From: Cyclobacterium xiamenense
GTDB lineage: Bacteria > Bacteroidota > Bacteroidia > Cytophagales > Cyclobacteriaceae
DNA length: 64,000 nt
Direction of reading: 5' to 3'
Assembly (NCBI RefSeq): GCF_009467825.1
Contig: NZ_WIOK01000015.1
Span: forward strand, 83,643 to 147,642
Shown here piece by piece: positions 9,562-19,360 of this stretch. The notes under the pieces are model-generated. The model was not told the origin of the DNA. It ran no database searches and saw only the letters and a program-made list of their open reading frames with translations. Position 1 is the first letter of the stretch; every line of letters starts with the position of its first letter. Made by a program: the position numbers and the translations under genes.

Positions 9562-9569
9562 TAATTTTG
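9562..9569 (+). promoter_or_regulatory. Candidate -7 promoter element of prfA (TAATTTTG)
   Basis: TAATTTTG is an exact match to the Bacteroidota -7 consensus TAnnTTTG and sits 21 bases before the prfA ATG. No TTTG is present 19-21 bases further upstream, so the -33 half is weak. The element overlaps the TTG at 9567, which argues against that TTG as the start codon. Confidence 0.5.
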
Positions 9570-9590
9570 ACCTCCAAACCAAAAGGAACC

Positions 9591-10667
9591 ATGCTGGATA
9601 AACTGGAAGCCATAAAAGAACGATTTGAAGAAGTATCCCAACTGATCATTCAGCCAGATGCCATGTCGGATATGGGGAAGTACACGAAACTTTCCAAAGA
9701 ATACAAAGACCTGGAGAAAGTGGTAGCCGTGTACGAAACCTACCGCCTCACGCTGGAGAACATCCGCAGTACCAAGGCGCTTTTGGAAAAGGAAAAAGAC
9801 CCGGAATTCAGAGAAATGGCGAAACTGGAGTGGGAGGAGCTAAAAGATACGAAAGAAGAACTGGAGGAAGAGCTGAAAAAAATGCTGATTCCGAAAGACC
9901 CCAACGACTCAAAAGACTGCATTCTGGAAATACGAAGCGGTACTGGTGGAGATGAAGCGGCACTTTTTGCCGGAGACCTTTTCCGCATGTACCAAAAATT
10001 CTGCGAAAAACAAAACTGGAACCTAACGATTCTCGACCTGACCTTTGGTACCTCGGGAGGCTACAAGGAAATCATCAGCTCGGTCTCCGGGGCGGATGTC
10101 TACGGCATGCTGAAGTATGAATCCGGCGTGCACCGGGTGCAACGGGTACCGGCTACCGAAACCCAGGGCAGGGTACATACCTCGGCAGCCACCGTGGCCG
10201 TACTCCCTGAAATGGAGGAAGTGGACGTTCAGATCGACATGAACGACGTTCGGAAGGATACCTATTGCTCTTCCGGGCCCGGTGGCCAGTCGGTGAACAC
10301 CACCTATTCTGCCGTGCGCCTCACCCACGAACCCACCGGGCTGGTAGTAACCTGCCAGGACCAGAAGTCCCAAATCAAAAACTTCGAGAAAGCCCTGAAG
10401 GTATTGCGGTCACGGATTTACGAAATTGAATTGGCGAAGCACAACGAAACGGTGGGTGCGCAACGAAAATCGATGGTCGGGAGTGGAGACCGTTCCGATA
10501 AAATCCGCACCTACAATTACCCCCAAAGCCGGGTGACCGATCACCGCATCAACAAGACGGTTTACAACCTACCGGAAGTGATGGAGGGAAATATTGAGGA
10601 ATTTATCAGTGCCCTGCGCTTTGCCGAAAATGCCGAGAAAATGAAAGATGGGGGCATCGAGGCCTAG
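9591..10667 (+). CDS. prfA: Peptide chain release factor 1
   Basis: A 358-residue class-I release factor that reads UAA/UAG and triggers peptidyl-tRNA hydrolysis on the ribosome. The codon-recognition tripeptide PAT is at 187-189 ([15 protein letters not shown]), which marks RF1 rather than RF2. The catalytic GGQ is at 231-233 in [17 protein letters not shown] start it at the ATG of 9591 ([12 protein letters not shown]), where Bacteroidota RF1 proteins usually begin. The frame stays open to a TTG at 9567, but that lies inside the promoter -7 box. The stop codon TAG shares a CTAG tetramer with the convergent stop of the next gene. Confidence 0.98.
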   Translation: MLDKLEAIKERFEEVSQLIIQPDAMSDMGKYTKLSKEYKDLEKVVAVYETYRLTLENIRSTKALLEKEKDPEFREMAKLEWEELKDTKEELEEELKKMLIPKDPNDSKDCILEIRSGTGGDEAALFAGDLFRMYQKFCEKQNWNLTILDLTFGTSGGYKEIISSVSGADVYGMLKYESGVHRVQRVPATETQGRVHTSAATVAVLPEMEEVDVQIDMNDVRKDTYCSSGPGGQSVNTTYSAVRLTHEPTGLVVTCQDQKSQIKNFEKALKVLRSRIYEIELAKHNETVGAQRKSMVGSGDRSDKIRTYNYPQSRVTDHRINKTVYNLPEVMEGNIEEFISALRFAENAEKMKDGGIEA

Positions 10668-13471
10668 AAAACGACAATTTTTCGCTGATAGGTAGCCGTT
10701 CGCGTGCGGAAGACTAGCAGGTGCATGCCTTTGGGAAGTCCGGTAATGGGGTACACCGACTGGCCTTCCCGGGTCGGAATTTCCCTGATTTTTTGGCCCA
10801 TGGCATTGATAACTTCCAGACTACTGAGGGAGGGTAGCCCCTCCAGATGCACGTACAGATCGCCAAACGAGGGACTCGGATATACGCGTAACCGCGCGTC
10901 ATCTTCCCGTTCCGGCAGTGAGGTAATCAGATTCACGTTGACAGACAAGACCTGACTTGGACCCTGATTACAGGCGTTCATGGGCGTGACTTCCAGTTCG
11001 TGGTCTCCTTCTCCTTCCCATCGGATTCGTACAAGCGGGCTTCCCTGCCCGCTGATGATTTCTCCACCACTACCCACGGACCATTGGTAGTTGATGTCCT
11101 GTTCCGCTGGCACTTCGTAATCTGCCTCCTGAAAACCCACCCGATTAGGACCCTCAATGGCCGCCGGCTGGTCCGGAATGGTAATCACCCGAATCAACTT
11201 TTCCGTACTGGGTCCTTGTCCACAAGGGTTCGTTGTGGAAACAGAAACCGACTGTTCGTCCAGGTTTGTCCATTCGAGGGTAATGTGCGCAGTACCCTGT
11301 CCGGCTCGCACCACCCCTCCGGTGGCTGACCAGAAATACTGTGTCCCTGGAATGGAGTCTACAAAATATTCTTCCAGGGTATTTACGCAAACCACCCCTT
11401 CGCCCTGTATGGAGGTTGTCTGCCGGGGCTGATCCGAAACGACCACCTCCAGTGCCCGGGTATTTCCGTTTCCGCACTTATTCTGACCACGGACCATTAC
11501 GGCATTTCTGCCGGGCCTATCCCAACGCACCACTACCCGGGTCGTTCCCTGCCCCTCCAGTATCGTACCTCCATCTACTCGCCATTCGTAACGGGTGCCT
11601 TCCTCTTCCAGATCCTGGATGGTGTAGATTTGCTGACTAAGGCAGATATCATCTTCGCCAAAAATCGTGGCAATGTCCTGCGGAACCTGACAGGTATATT
11701 GGTAAAAGATCCCATTTTCTCCAACTGCATAACCCACGTTCAAATCGCCGAAGCTCAGCCCGGTAAAATCCTGATAGGTGTTCGTCGGAAGTTTTTCCCA
11801 GGTCTCTCCCGCATCAAACGTACGCAAAATGATTCCCTCTTCACCGGTGATAAATCCTACCGACTCATCCAGAAATTCTACGTCACTAAATGCCACATCG
11901 AAGCCTGTTTGCAAGCGCTGCCAGGAAATACCCCGATCTACGGTCTTGAAAACAGTCCCTCCATCGCCAACCAGGATGGCCCTTGTATCGTCGAGCAAAG
12001 TCAGGGCACGAAAGTCGGCGGTGGTGCCCGGCACGACACGGCTCCAGTTTGCTCCCCCGTTGTCCGAACGAAGAAGCTGCCCTTGGTCTCCGACAATCAG
12101 CCCCATATTTTCGTCAAAAAACACGATATCGCTAAACGAAACATCTCCTGCGCCCGATGGAATGATCTCCCAGTTGATGCCGCGGTTTTCTGTTTTGGCT
12201 ATCAGCCCGCGCTCTCCGACAGCAAAGCCGCGGTTAAAATCAAAAAAATGCAACCCGTTCACGTTTCGGTTAGTGCCGGGATTCAGCGTAGTCCAGTTGC
12301 CTCCCGAATTGGTCGTGCTAATAATGTTACCATTGTTTCCGGCTACAAAGCCTGCGACCGCACTGACAAAATACAAGGCATTAAACGGGAGCGAAATGGG
12401 TCGCGAACGGTCCACGAAGGAATTACCCCCATTGCCGGTAAGCAAAATCAGTCCCTGCTCGCCGGTCAGAAATCCCCTTATGTCGGTGATAAACTGTACG
12501 GCTGTAAAATCTGTGGACCTTCCTGTGAGCCGCACAGCCCAGGTTATTCCAGAATTGTTGGAGGTAATCAGGGTACCACTGGAACCTACCCCTAACACGT
12601 TATTGGTATCCGGTCGGAACGCCAATTTCATTAAGTTTTGTTGGGTGCGGGAGTTGCTTGCAAGAAAGGTCAGTCCACCGTTATCGGTTCTTAGGATGGT
12701 TCCATTATCTCCGTTGATCACACCAATTTGAGGAAAGGCCGGGTTAAAGGTCACCTCCCGAAGGTCGGTATCAATCCCACTATTGATAAACTGCCAGTGG
12801 TTACCGCCATCCTGGGTTTTGATGATGGTTCCTAAATTACCCACGGCATATCCTACCGAGTCGCTGGTAAAATAAACACCATTTAAAGGCGCCTGAAAGC
12901 CAGAAGGTATGGTTACCCAATTCACTCCTGAGTTGACGGTTTTTAGAATTTCGGAGTCGGCAGTCACTGCAAATCCGAGGGTATCGTTTGCGAAGGTAAG
13001 TCCATGTATATCCGCATGGCTACTCATGGGAACATCTGCCCAACTCAATCCACCGTTTTCCGAACGGATGATTGACCCACCGGTTCCTACGGCTAGTACC
13101 AGCTGCTCGCTTATAAAATGAAGACCATGATACACCTGGCCCGAACCATGGGAATAGCTGCTCCAATCGACTCCTGCATTCTGAGTTCGGTAAATCGTTC
13201 CGTCTTCTCCGAGTGCCAGCCCTTTTTGCTCGTCAAAAAATGCCAGGTCGAGCAATGTTCCGGAAGTGGGGGATTTGAGTTCTACCCAGCTAAGTCCTCC
13301 GTCAATGGACTTAAGAAAAATATTTTCTCCAGCAATATATCCCACATTTTCGTTGACCCATTGGATGGCCGTATAGTCGTTTCCCCAATGCCCTACGCGC
13401 CTCCAACTTTGGCCAAACCCCTCCTGAACCAACAACAGCAGCACGAAAACTAAAAATAAAGCCCGCTTCAT
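10664..13471 (-). CDS. Large T9SS-exported YCF48/BNR-repeat beta-propeller protein
   Basis: A 935-residue secreted protein with a signal peptide (MKRALFLVF to EGFGQ). Residues about 25-590 contain a dozen or more repeats of roughly 40-45 residues with the BNR/YCF48 signature (T-x-NGG-x-SW, alternating with GYAVG/GFITG turns), expected to fold as one or two beta-propellers. Next come three Ig/PKD-like domains (about 595-850), each opening with a proline-rich linker and a CxN or YxW core. The last 75 residues ([16 protein letters not shown] to YQRKIVVF) are a T9SS type A sorting domain. It should be exported by the type IX system and anchored or released at the surface. In cyanobacteria YCF48 assists photosystem II assembly; that role does not apply here. 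Function is unknown. Confidence 0.88.
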   Translation of the reverse strand: MKRALFLVFVLLLLVQEGFGQSWRRVGHWGNDYTAIQWVNENVGYIAGENIFLKSIDGGLSWVELKSPTSGTLLDLAFFDEQKGLALGEDGTIYRTQNAGVDWSSYSHGSGQVYHGLHFISEQLVLAVGTGGSIIRSENGGLSWADVPMSSHADIHGLTFANDTLGFAVTADSEILKTVNSGVNWVTIPSGFQAPLNGVYFTSDSVGYAVGNLGTIIKTQDGGNHWQFINSGIDTDLREVTFNPAFPQIGVINGDNGTILRTDNGGLTFLASNSRTQQNLMKLAFRPDTNNVLGVGSSGTLITSNNSGITWAVRLTGRSTDFTAVQFITDIRGFLTGEQGLILLTGNGGNSFVDRSRPISLPFNALYFVSAVAGFVAGNNGNIISTTNSGGNWTTLNPGTNRNVNGLHFFDFNRGFAVGERGLIAKTENRGINWEIIPSGAGDVSFSDIVFFDENMGLIVGDQGQLLRSDNGGANWSRVVPGTTADFRALTLLDDTRAILVGDGGTVFKTVDRGISWQRLQTGFDVAFSDVEFLDESVGFITGEEGIILRTFDAGETWEKLPTNTYQDFTGLSFGDLNVGYAVGENGIFYQYTCQVPQDIATIFGEDDICLSQQIYTIQDLEEEGTRYEWRVDGGTILEGQGTTRVVVRWDRPGRNAVMVRGQNKCGNGNTRALEVVVSDQPRQTTSIQGEGVVCVNTLEEYFVDSIPGTQYFWSATGGVVRAGQGTAHITLEWTNLDEQSVSVSTTNPCGQGPSTEKLIRVITIPDQPAAIEGPNRVGFQEADYEVPAEQDINYQWSVGSGGEIISGQGSPLVRIRWEGEGDHELEVTPMNACNQGPSQVLSVNVNLITSLPEREDDARLRVYPSPSFGDLYVHLEGLPSLSSLEVINAMGQKIREIPTREGQSVYPITGLPKGMHLLVFRTRTATYQRKIVVF

Positions 13472-13503
13472 ACAAATGCCTAAGGTTAAATAAATTATAC
13501 CTA

Positions 13504-13535
13504 CAAAAATACCATTTAAATCAGTATTAAACAGA
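13504..13535 (-). promoter_or_regulatory. Candidate promoter of the YCF48-repeat gene
   Basis: On the minus strand TATTTTTG (plus 13504-13511) matches TAnnTTTG exactly. TCTG, one mismatch from TTTG, lies 20 bases upstream (plus 13532-13535). The pair sits about 32 bases before the ATG at 13471. Confidence 0.5.
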
Positions 13536-13607
13536 AAAAGTACATTTATTGCCAGCAGGACATCCCAACGGCTTTTTTATGAATGCAAAAGAAAAAAAAG
13601 AAGGCAT

Positions 13608-13635
13608 AAAAAAAAGGGGCTGTTTCCCCTTTTTT
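13608..13635 (-). terminator. Intrinsic terminator after the GldJ-like gene
   Basis: A ten-base stem (AAAAAAGGGG with CCCCTTTTTT) closes a six-base loop (13620-13625). On the minus strand it ends in a T-run, 25 bases beyond the stop of the gene at 13660. The symmetric A and T tails could also stop plus-strand transcription. Confidence 0.85.
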
Positions 13636-13659
13636 CAAATCGCTGCCGGACCACACTAC

Positions 13660-14883
13660 TTACCGGTCTTTTCCTCCCACGGCAATCATGGCACATCGGA
13701 ACCCAATGTGGTTAGAAGCCGAATCCTGATGCATAAACCGCCTGGTACCCGGAGCAAGCCAATAAGCTACGTCTCTCCAAGAACCCCCTTTGTATACCCG
13801 GTAGTTATCGTCTATAAGTGTGGTATTGTATGTATTTTCCTCATCGTATACCCCGTCCTTTCGCAGGGGATTCAAATCGTCAAAGTCCTGGAAAGACAAG
13901 GGTCGGTATACGTCCTGAACCCACTCGTTCATATTACCAGCCATGTTATACAAACCGAAATCATTGGCCGGAAAGTCGTACACGTTGGTGGGAATAATCT
14001 CACCGTCATTCGATACACTTCCGGGGATACCCGCGTAATCACCCCGACCTCGCTTGAAGTTAGCCAGAAAGTCTCCCTGTCGGGACTTTCTCTTAATATT
14101 ATAGGGGTTTCGTGGACCTCTGCCATCCCAGGGATAAATCCTTCCATTTTCCTGGTTCTCGTCCATGTACTGTGTTCCGATCATGGCTTTGGCGGCAAAC
14201 TCCCATTCTGCCTCGTTTGGAAGGCGGTAATCGGGAAATACAGAACCCCTTTCAATCAACTGGTCCTGTGTTAGCGCAGAATCCAATTCGTTTTTCTCGC
14301 GTTCCAATTCATTGACATAAGCCGTGCGCCACTTGCTGTACGCATTGGCCTGTACCCAACTGACGCCTGCTACCGGGTAAAAGTTAAATCCGGGATACCT
14401 AAAATAGTACGTGGCATAAACATCGTTATAGGACATGGTCCCATCCCAGACTTTCTCGTTTGGCTCCAACTTTTGAATGGAGTCAGCGCTAACACCGTCT
14501 CTTTTGGCCATGTTAAACAAAAACTCTTTGTAATCTACATTGGTGACCTCCGTTTCGTCCATGTAAAACGATGCGATGGTTACGGTCCGCTCTACGTTGT
14601 CCCGAAAGCCCATGATGTCTTGTTCCTGCGAACCCAAAACGGCCCTTCCCCCCTGGATAAACACCAGCCTGGGTCCTACCACCTCTCGCGGCAATCGAAA
14701 CACCTGAAAAGACACGGAATCTTCTTCGTCGAAACTATACCTGGCTCCGGTGGAAGCACTGATACCCCCCGGATCGCTAGCTGTTCGGCGGCTAGATTGA
14801 TTCCCACAGGAAGCAAATAAAAAACCCAGTACTGCCAGCCCGGCAAAAAAACTAAAATTAAATTCTCTGTTACCCAGTTTCAT
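13660..14883 (-). CDS. GldJ/GldK-type SUMF1-fold gliding/T9SS lipoprotein
   Basis: A 407-residue lipoprotein: the signal ends in LFASC with C26 as the lipidated cysteine. The body is a formylglycine-generating-enzyme (SUMF1/FGE) fold, with FYMDETEVTNVDYKEFL, YPVAGVSWVQANAYSKWR, YRLPNEAEWEFAAKAM, GLYNMAGNMNEWVQDVY and YRVYKGGSWRD to GFRCAMI. Only one cysteine is near the end, so the FGE active-site cysteine pair is lacking and catalysis is unlikely. That is the pattern of GldJ and GldK/PorK, outer-membrane lipoproteins of gliding motility and the T9SS ring. No gldL, gldM or gldN follows, which favours a stand-alone GldJ over GldK. The assignment between the two is inference. A terminator follows. 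Confidence 0.72.
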   Translation of the reverse strand: MKLGNREFNFSFFAGLAVLGFLFASCGNQSSRRTASDPGGISASTGARYSFDEEDSVSFQVFRLPREVVGPRLVFIQGGRAVLGSQEQDIMGFRDNVERTVTIASFYMDETEVTNVDYKEFLFNMAKRDGVSADSIQKLEPNEKVWDGTMSYNDVYATYYFRYPGFNFYPVAGVSWVQANAYSKWRTAYVNELEREKNELDSALTQDQLIERGSVFPDYRLPNEAEWEFAAKAMIGTQYMDENQENGRIYPWDGRGPRNPYNIKRKSRQGDFLANFKRGRGDYAGIPGSVSNDGEIIPTNVYDFPANDFGLYNMAGNMNEWVQDVYRPLSFQDFDDLNPLRKDGVYDEENTYNTTLIDDNYRVYKGGSWRDVAYWLAPGTRRFMHQDSASNHIGFRCAMIAVGGKDR

Positions 14884-15010
14884 GTGACAACGTTTTGGTT
14901 TTGCCCTATTAAAACGCTAATATAGGATCAATAATATATTATACCAATAATCTTTTTTCCCTGCTGACGAGTCGAAAAGCAAGGAACTGGCCGATTTTGT
15001 GAAATACTAC

Positions 15011-15055
15011 AAAAAATTTCATACCATTGTTAGTAATGTTCGCATGAAATTTTTT
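15011..15055 (-). terminator. Probable terminator / long inverted repeat downstream of mfd
   Basis: Perfect 12-base arms (AAAAAATTTCAT at 15011-15022, ATGAAATTTTTT at 15044-15055) flank a 21-base loop. On the minus strand the structure ends in a T-run about 80 bases after the mfd stop. The stem is AT-rich, so strength is uncertain. Confidence 0.55.
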
Positions 15056-15135
15056 CCATTTTTTTGATTTTTTTTACCGGTACGCAACCGGGACGCATCC
15101 TAACCCACTCTTGACCAGTGGGTAGAGCCATCAAA

Positions 15136-18100
15136 TTATACCTTACGTAGCAAGTCGTGGAGCCATTTTTTGGCCTTACCGATGGTGTCGACACCCTTGA
15201 TTACCAATAATAAACGATCTTTTGTCTCTTTTATTTTGCAAAACCGTCCGTGGGACTGAATGAAGGCGATGATGTTTCGAAAAACGTCAGAGCTAAAGTA
15301 ATCGTCGTTCTTTGATGAAACGAAGTAGCATTTCATTTGTTCGTTTTTCAAAGCCAGTTTCTCAAAGCCCAGGCGCTCGGCCATCCACCGCAGTTCCACC
15401 GTTTCAAACAAGGATTCTACCCTATCCGGAACGGGTCCAAACCGATCCCGGATTTCGTTTTTAAAGGCAGCAAGCTCGGTATCCTCCTTGATCGCGTCCA
15501 ATTTGGAATACAGACTCAATCTTTCCGAAATATTGCTGACATAGCTATCGGGAATCAAGAGCTCAAGATCCGTTTCGATCACACAATCCTGAACGAGCAC
15601 GGCTGTTTTTTCCTTCAGATCGGTTTCAAACAGCGCTGCAAATTCGGTTTGTTTCAACTCTTGTACTGCTTCGTCCAGGATCTTGTGGTACATTTCAAAA
15701 CCCAAATCAGAAATAAACCCGCTTTGTTCGGCTCCCAGGAGGTTACCTGCCCCACGAATGTCCAGGTCCCGCATGGCTACTTTAAAACCATCTCCCAAAT
15801 CGGAAAACTCTTCCAGTGCCTGCAGCCGTTTTCTCGATTCTGCACTTAGGGTTGAAGTGGGCGGCGTCAAGAGGTAGCAATAGGCCTTCTTATTGCTTCG
15901 ACCGACCCTTCCCCGCATTTGATGCAGATCGCTCATGCCAAACATGTGGGCCCGGTTAATAATGATGGTGTTGGCATTGGGAATATCCAGGCCCGATTCG
16001 ATGATATTGGTGGATACCAGTACGTCGTAGACACCTTCAATAAAGTCCACCATGACCTTTTCGAGTTTTTTCCCATCCATCTGACCGTGAGCACCAATCA
16101 CCCGTGCATCCGGCACCAGCCGGAGGATTAGATTGGCAATGGCGTCGATTTCTCCCACCCGATTATGGACGAAAAACACCTGCCCCCCACGACTCAACTC
16201 GTTGGCAATCGCATCCCGGATGATATCTTCCCGAAAGGTATAGATTTCGGTGGTCACCGGCTGCCGATTTGGTGGAGGCGTAGCAATTACCGACAGGTCA
16301 CGGGCACCCATCAGCGAAAAATGCAGTGTACGCGGGATGGGAGTAGCGGTCAACGTAAGCACGTCAACGTTTACACGAAGTTGCTTGAGTTGGTCCTTTA
16401 CCTTGACCCCAAATTTTTGTTCTTCGTCAATGACCAATAAGCCCAAGTCTTTAAATTTGATGTCTTTATTTACAATTCGATGGGTCCCGATCAGTACATC
16501 AATTTCCCCATTTTCCGTTTTTCTAATGATTTCCTTTATTTCCTTTGCCGTACGAAACCGGTTGATGTACGCGACTTCCACCGGAAAATCGGCTAGTCTT
16601 TCCTTAAACGTCTGGTAGTGCTGCATGGCAAGAATGGTGGTAGGAACCAGCACCGCCACCTGCTTGCGGTCATTTACCGCTTTAAATACCGCACGAACCG
16701 CTACCTCGGTTTTCCCAAAGCCCACATCCCCACAAACCAGGCGGTCCATAGGATAGGGCTTTTCCATATCCTCTTTGACATCCGCAGTAGCCACAGCCTG
16801 GTCGGGCGTATCTTCATAGATAAACGAGCTTTCGAGTTCTACCTGGAGAACGCTATCCTCAGAGAAACGGTGTCCTGGGGCCGCCTTTCTTTTTGAATAC
16901 AGGCGAATGAGGTCCTTGGCAATGTCTTTGACCTTTTTCTTTACCTTACTTTTCTTGTTTTCCCATTCCTGAGAACCGAGTTTCGACATGGTGGGAAGCG
17001 TCCCTTCCTGGCTGCTGTATTTGGAAATTTTATGCAGGGAATGGATATTGACGTACAGCAGGTCATCGTCCCGAAAAACCAATCGGATCGCCTCCTGCAA
17101 CTTCCCATTGACCTCTACCTTTTCCAACCCGGCAAACCTGCCGATACCGTAATCCACGTGTACGATAAAATCTCCTGGATGCAAATTCTTGATTTCCTTG
17201 AGGGTAAGGGCTTTTGACTTGCTGCTGGTACGGTTGGTTTTGTACCGGTGAAACCGCTCAAAAATTTGGTGGTCCGTGTAACACGCCAGTTTTAGCGAGG
17301 TATCGATAAAGCCCTCCCTAAGGCTAATCGGCAGGGTCTGTACGTCCAAACTTGGGTCCAACTCCGAGAAAATATTCAACAAGCGGCCTATCTGCTTGTC
17401 ACTTTCCGAACAAATGATATTCCGTATTCCCCTGGCGGCGTTTTCATTTAAATCATGGACCAACAGATCAAAGTGCTTGTTGAAGGACGGCTGCGGCTGC
17501 CCCTGAAACCGGAACTCCGGCACATCCTTCCAGGTAAACACGTGTCCAAAGGCGATTTGTCTAAACGGAGAGATGGCTTCTTCAAAGGCCTTTCCAGATA
17601 AAAAGAGCGTGTCGGGCGCCATCAATAAGGACTTAGCGGCCGTTCCTCCCTCCCGAAAGTAGGTATCGGCCTTCTCGTACAGGCTTTCCAAGACGCCCAT
17701 GCAGTGGGCATAATCCTTGATCCAAAAGCAGGTGTCCGGCGGAAAAAAATCCACGATCGGTTGCCTGATTGCATCCTGCATGGTGGTTTGGATGTTGGGA
17801 ATGATATTGATTTGGTCTATCGGAACGGTGGACAACTGAGTTTCGGGGTCAAATACCCGAATGCTGTCAATTTCTTGTCCAAACAACTCGAGTCGGTAAG
17901 GCAGGTCGTTGGCATACGAAAACACATCAATGATCCCACCCCTAACTGCAAATTGCCCTGCTTCGTAAACGAAATCGGATTTTTCAAAACCATAGGTGGT
18001 AAACAGCTCTTCCACGAAGGCCAAATCCACCATTTCGCCTTTCCGAACGGTAAATGTACTTTCCTTAAGGCTTTTCTTGTTGACTACTTTTTCGTAGATG

Positions 18101-18483
18101 GCCTCCGGAGAAGTGACCAGCACCTTTCCATCCGTGGGCGATTGGGATAGCTGATTCAGAATTTCGGCGCGCATGAGCACGTTGGCATTTTCAATGTCCT
18201 CGTGGTGGTAGGGCTTTTTGTAACTGGCGGGAAACAGGTAAGGCTGTGTGCCGGTCAGCGCCTGCCAATCCCCGGCCAGGTATGCTGCTTCCTCTCGATC
18301 GTGAGCCAAAATGACGTGAAATCCGCCTGCCAGTTTGGTAATCGCCTGAAGCAAAACCATGTCCATACTGCCGGACAGGCCTCGCACCTGCATGCGGGAC
18401 TGATCGCCTTTTCCCAGAGTCAAGGCCAGGTTCCGGACGAAGGGATCCTCTTCGTAAAGCGACAAAAATGAAGATCTATCCAA
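15136..18483 (-). CDS. mfd: Transcription-repair coupling factor Mfd
   Basis: An 1115-residue protein of full family length. It releases RNA polymerase stalled at DNA damage and recruits UvrA. The N-terminal UvrB-like part (about 1-330) is followed by the RNA-polymerase-interacting CarD-like domain (about 435-500, GDFIVHVDYGIGRFAGLE). Next is the RecG-like translocase with Walker A VCGDVGFGKTEVAVRA, Walker B LVIDEEQKFGVK and the HNRVGEIDAI motif. The C-terminal TRCF domain is present. The ATG at 18483 (MDRSSFLSL) is the natural start. The uvrB gene at 46186 is its repair partner in the same window but not in the same operon. Confidence 0.98.
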   Translation of the reverse strand: MDRSSFLSLYEEDPFVRNLALTLGKGDQSRMQVRGLSGSMDMVLLQAITKLAGGFHVILAHDREEAAYLAGDWQALTGTQPYLFPASYKKPYHHEDIENANVLMRAEILNQLSQSPTDGKVLVTSPEAIYEKVVNKKSLKESTFTVRKGEMVDLAFVEELFTTYGFEKSDFVYEAGQFAVRGGIIDVFSYANDLPYRLELFGQEIDSIRVFDPETQLSTVPIDQINIIPNIQTTMQDAIRQPIVDFFPPDTCFWIKDYAHCMGVLESLYEKADTYFREGGTAAKSLLMAPDTLFLSGKAFEEAISPFRQIAFGHVFTWKDVPEFRFQGQPQPSFNKHFDLLVHDLNENAARGIRNIICSESDKQIGRLLNIFSELDPSLDVQTLPISLREGFIDTSLKLACYTDHQIFERFHRYKTNRTSSKSKALTLKEIKNLHPGDFIVHVDYGIGRFAGLEKVEVNGKLQEAIRLVFRDDDLLYVNIHSLHKISKYSSQEGTLPTMSKLGSQEWENKKSKVKKKVKDIAKDLIRLYSKRKAAPGHRFSEDSVLQVELESSFIYEDTPDQAVATADVKEDMEKPYPMDRLVCGDVGFGKTEVAVRAVFKAVNDRKQVAVLVPTTILAMQHYQTFKERLADFPVEVAYINRFRTAKEIKEIIRKTENGEIDVLIGTHRIVNKDIKFKDLGLLVIDEEQKFGVKVKDQLKQLRVNVDVLTLTATPIPRTLHFSLMGARDLSVIATPPPNRQPVTTEIYTFREDIIRDAIANELSRGGQVFFVHNRVGEIDAIANLILRLVPDARVIGAHGQMDGKKLEKVMVDFIEGVYDVLVSTNIIESGLDIPNANTIIINRAHMFGMSDLHQMRGRVGRSNKKAYCYLLTPPTSTLSAESRKRLQALEEFSDLGDGFKVAMRDLDIRGAGNLLGAEQSGFISDLGFEMYHKILDEAVQELKQTEFAALFETDLKEKTAVLVQDCVIETDLELLIPDSYVSNISERLSLYSKLDAIKEDTELAAFKNEIRDRFGPVPDRVESLFETVELRWMAERLGFEKLALKNEQMKCYFVSSKNDDYFSSDVFRNIIAFIQSHGRFCKIKETKDRLLLVIKGVDTIGKAKKWLHDLLRKV

Positions 18484-18605
18484 GTATTTTTTGGTTTAAT
18501 GATCGGATAATAATTGGCGCAATTTATCAATTTCCCCGGTAATAAGGTGCCTCTGCTCCGGATTCCAACCGGGCATATTCGTAAAAACCCAAATCCCTTC
18601 GCCTA

Positions 18606-18638
18606 TTTACGCCCTTTTGCCAACAAACTGTAAATTTG
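18606..18638 (+). promoter_or_regulatory. Candidate promoter of the oxidase-III-like/hflKC unit
   Basis: TAAATTTG at 18631-18638 matches the -7 consensus exactly. TTTA (one mismatch from TTTG) lies 21 bases upstream at 18606-18609. The ATG at 18661 follows after about 22 bases. Confidence 0.55.
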
Positions 18639-18660
18639 TTTTGTTATTCGAATACGGCCT

Positions 18661-19272
18661 ATGCAAAAAGAGAAAAAGACCCATTGGTTTCGGAAAATTG
18701 AGAACATGCACCCTTACCGCACGTTGATGTATTTGGGTATGTTTGGGAGTGGATTGCTATTTTTCTTCCTCACGACCGCTTTTGTATTGTCTCAACCGGA
18801 ATCCGGTGTGTTTGAGCGCTCTACCTTTCCCAAATCCTTCATCATGAGTAGCCTGTTGATTGTGGTAAGTAGCTACACCTCTGGCAAAATACTGCCCAGC
18901 TTTCGGCTACACGAACTGGACAAAACGAAAAATTTTCTGCTTTTTACCTTTCTTCTGGGGCTATTGTTTTCCGGTTTTCAGTTTCTGGGATGGAAAGAGC
19001 TCTCCACCATGGGAATTGACTTTCGGGGCATTCCTTCGGGTAGTTTTCTTTACGTACTGAGCGGCATTCACCTGTTTCACCTGGGCGGGGCACTGATTTA
19101 TGCACTTGTATTGGTAATACAGGTGGAAAAATCCGGTAAAGACCCGGTAAAATCCCTGATACTTTTAACAAACCCCTATGAACACATGAAGCTGGATTTA
19201 TTCGCCGTGTATTGGAAATTCATGGACGCAGTGTGGTTAATTCTTTTTGTTTTATTTCTCTGGATGTTTTAG
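18661..19272 (+). CDS. Haem-copper oxidase subunit III-like membrane protein (orphan)
   Basis: A 203-residue integral membrane protein with five predicted helices (about 22-42, 57-75, 87-108, 125-150 and 180-203). The pattern and wording (YLGMFGSGLLFFFLTTAF, SGIHLFHLGGALIYALVL, VYWKFMDAVWLILFVLFLW) fit the CyoC/CoxC family. Subunit III holds no haem or copper and supports proton and oxygen entry in terminal oxidases. No subunit I or II gene is near; the downstream genes are hflK and hflC. It may be a second copy serving an oxidase encoded elsewhere, or a repurposed subunit. Family certain, role unclear. Confidence 0.8.
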   Translation: MQKEKKTHWFRKIENMHPYRTLMYLGMFGSGLLFFFLTTAFVLSQPESGVFERSTFPKSFIMSSLLIVVSSYTSGKILPSFRLHELDKTKNFLLFTFLLGLLFSGFQFLGWKELSTMGIDFRGIPSGSFLYVLSGIHLFHLGGALIYALVLVIQVEKSGKDPVKSLILLTNPYEHMKLDLFAVYWKFMDAVWLILFVLFLWMF

Positions 19273-19360
19273 GAAAGATGAAATCATTCCGGTTAGAAAT
19301 GATCTCCTCCCGGAGGGTGAAATCGATCAAATAATCGTAAATTGCAAAAAACACGTATTT

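Noticed and set aside
9567..9590. TTG start extending prfA upstream
   Set aside because: It lies inside the -7 box TAATTTTG, and the family normally begins at [12 protein letters not shown] (ATG 9591).
11630..12731. Long plus-strand frames antisense to the YCF48-repeat gene
   Set aside because: They mirror the repeats of the real gene in other frames and show no domain.
11700..13400. Regularly spaced similar segments, first thought to be a repeat array
   Set aside because: They are the in-frame BNR/YCF48 protein repeats, variable in DNA sequence and without spacers, so not CRISPR.
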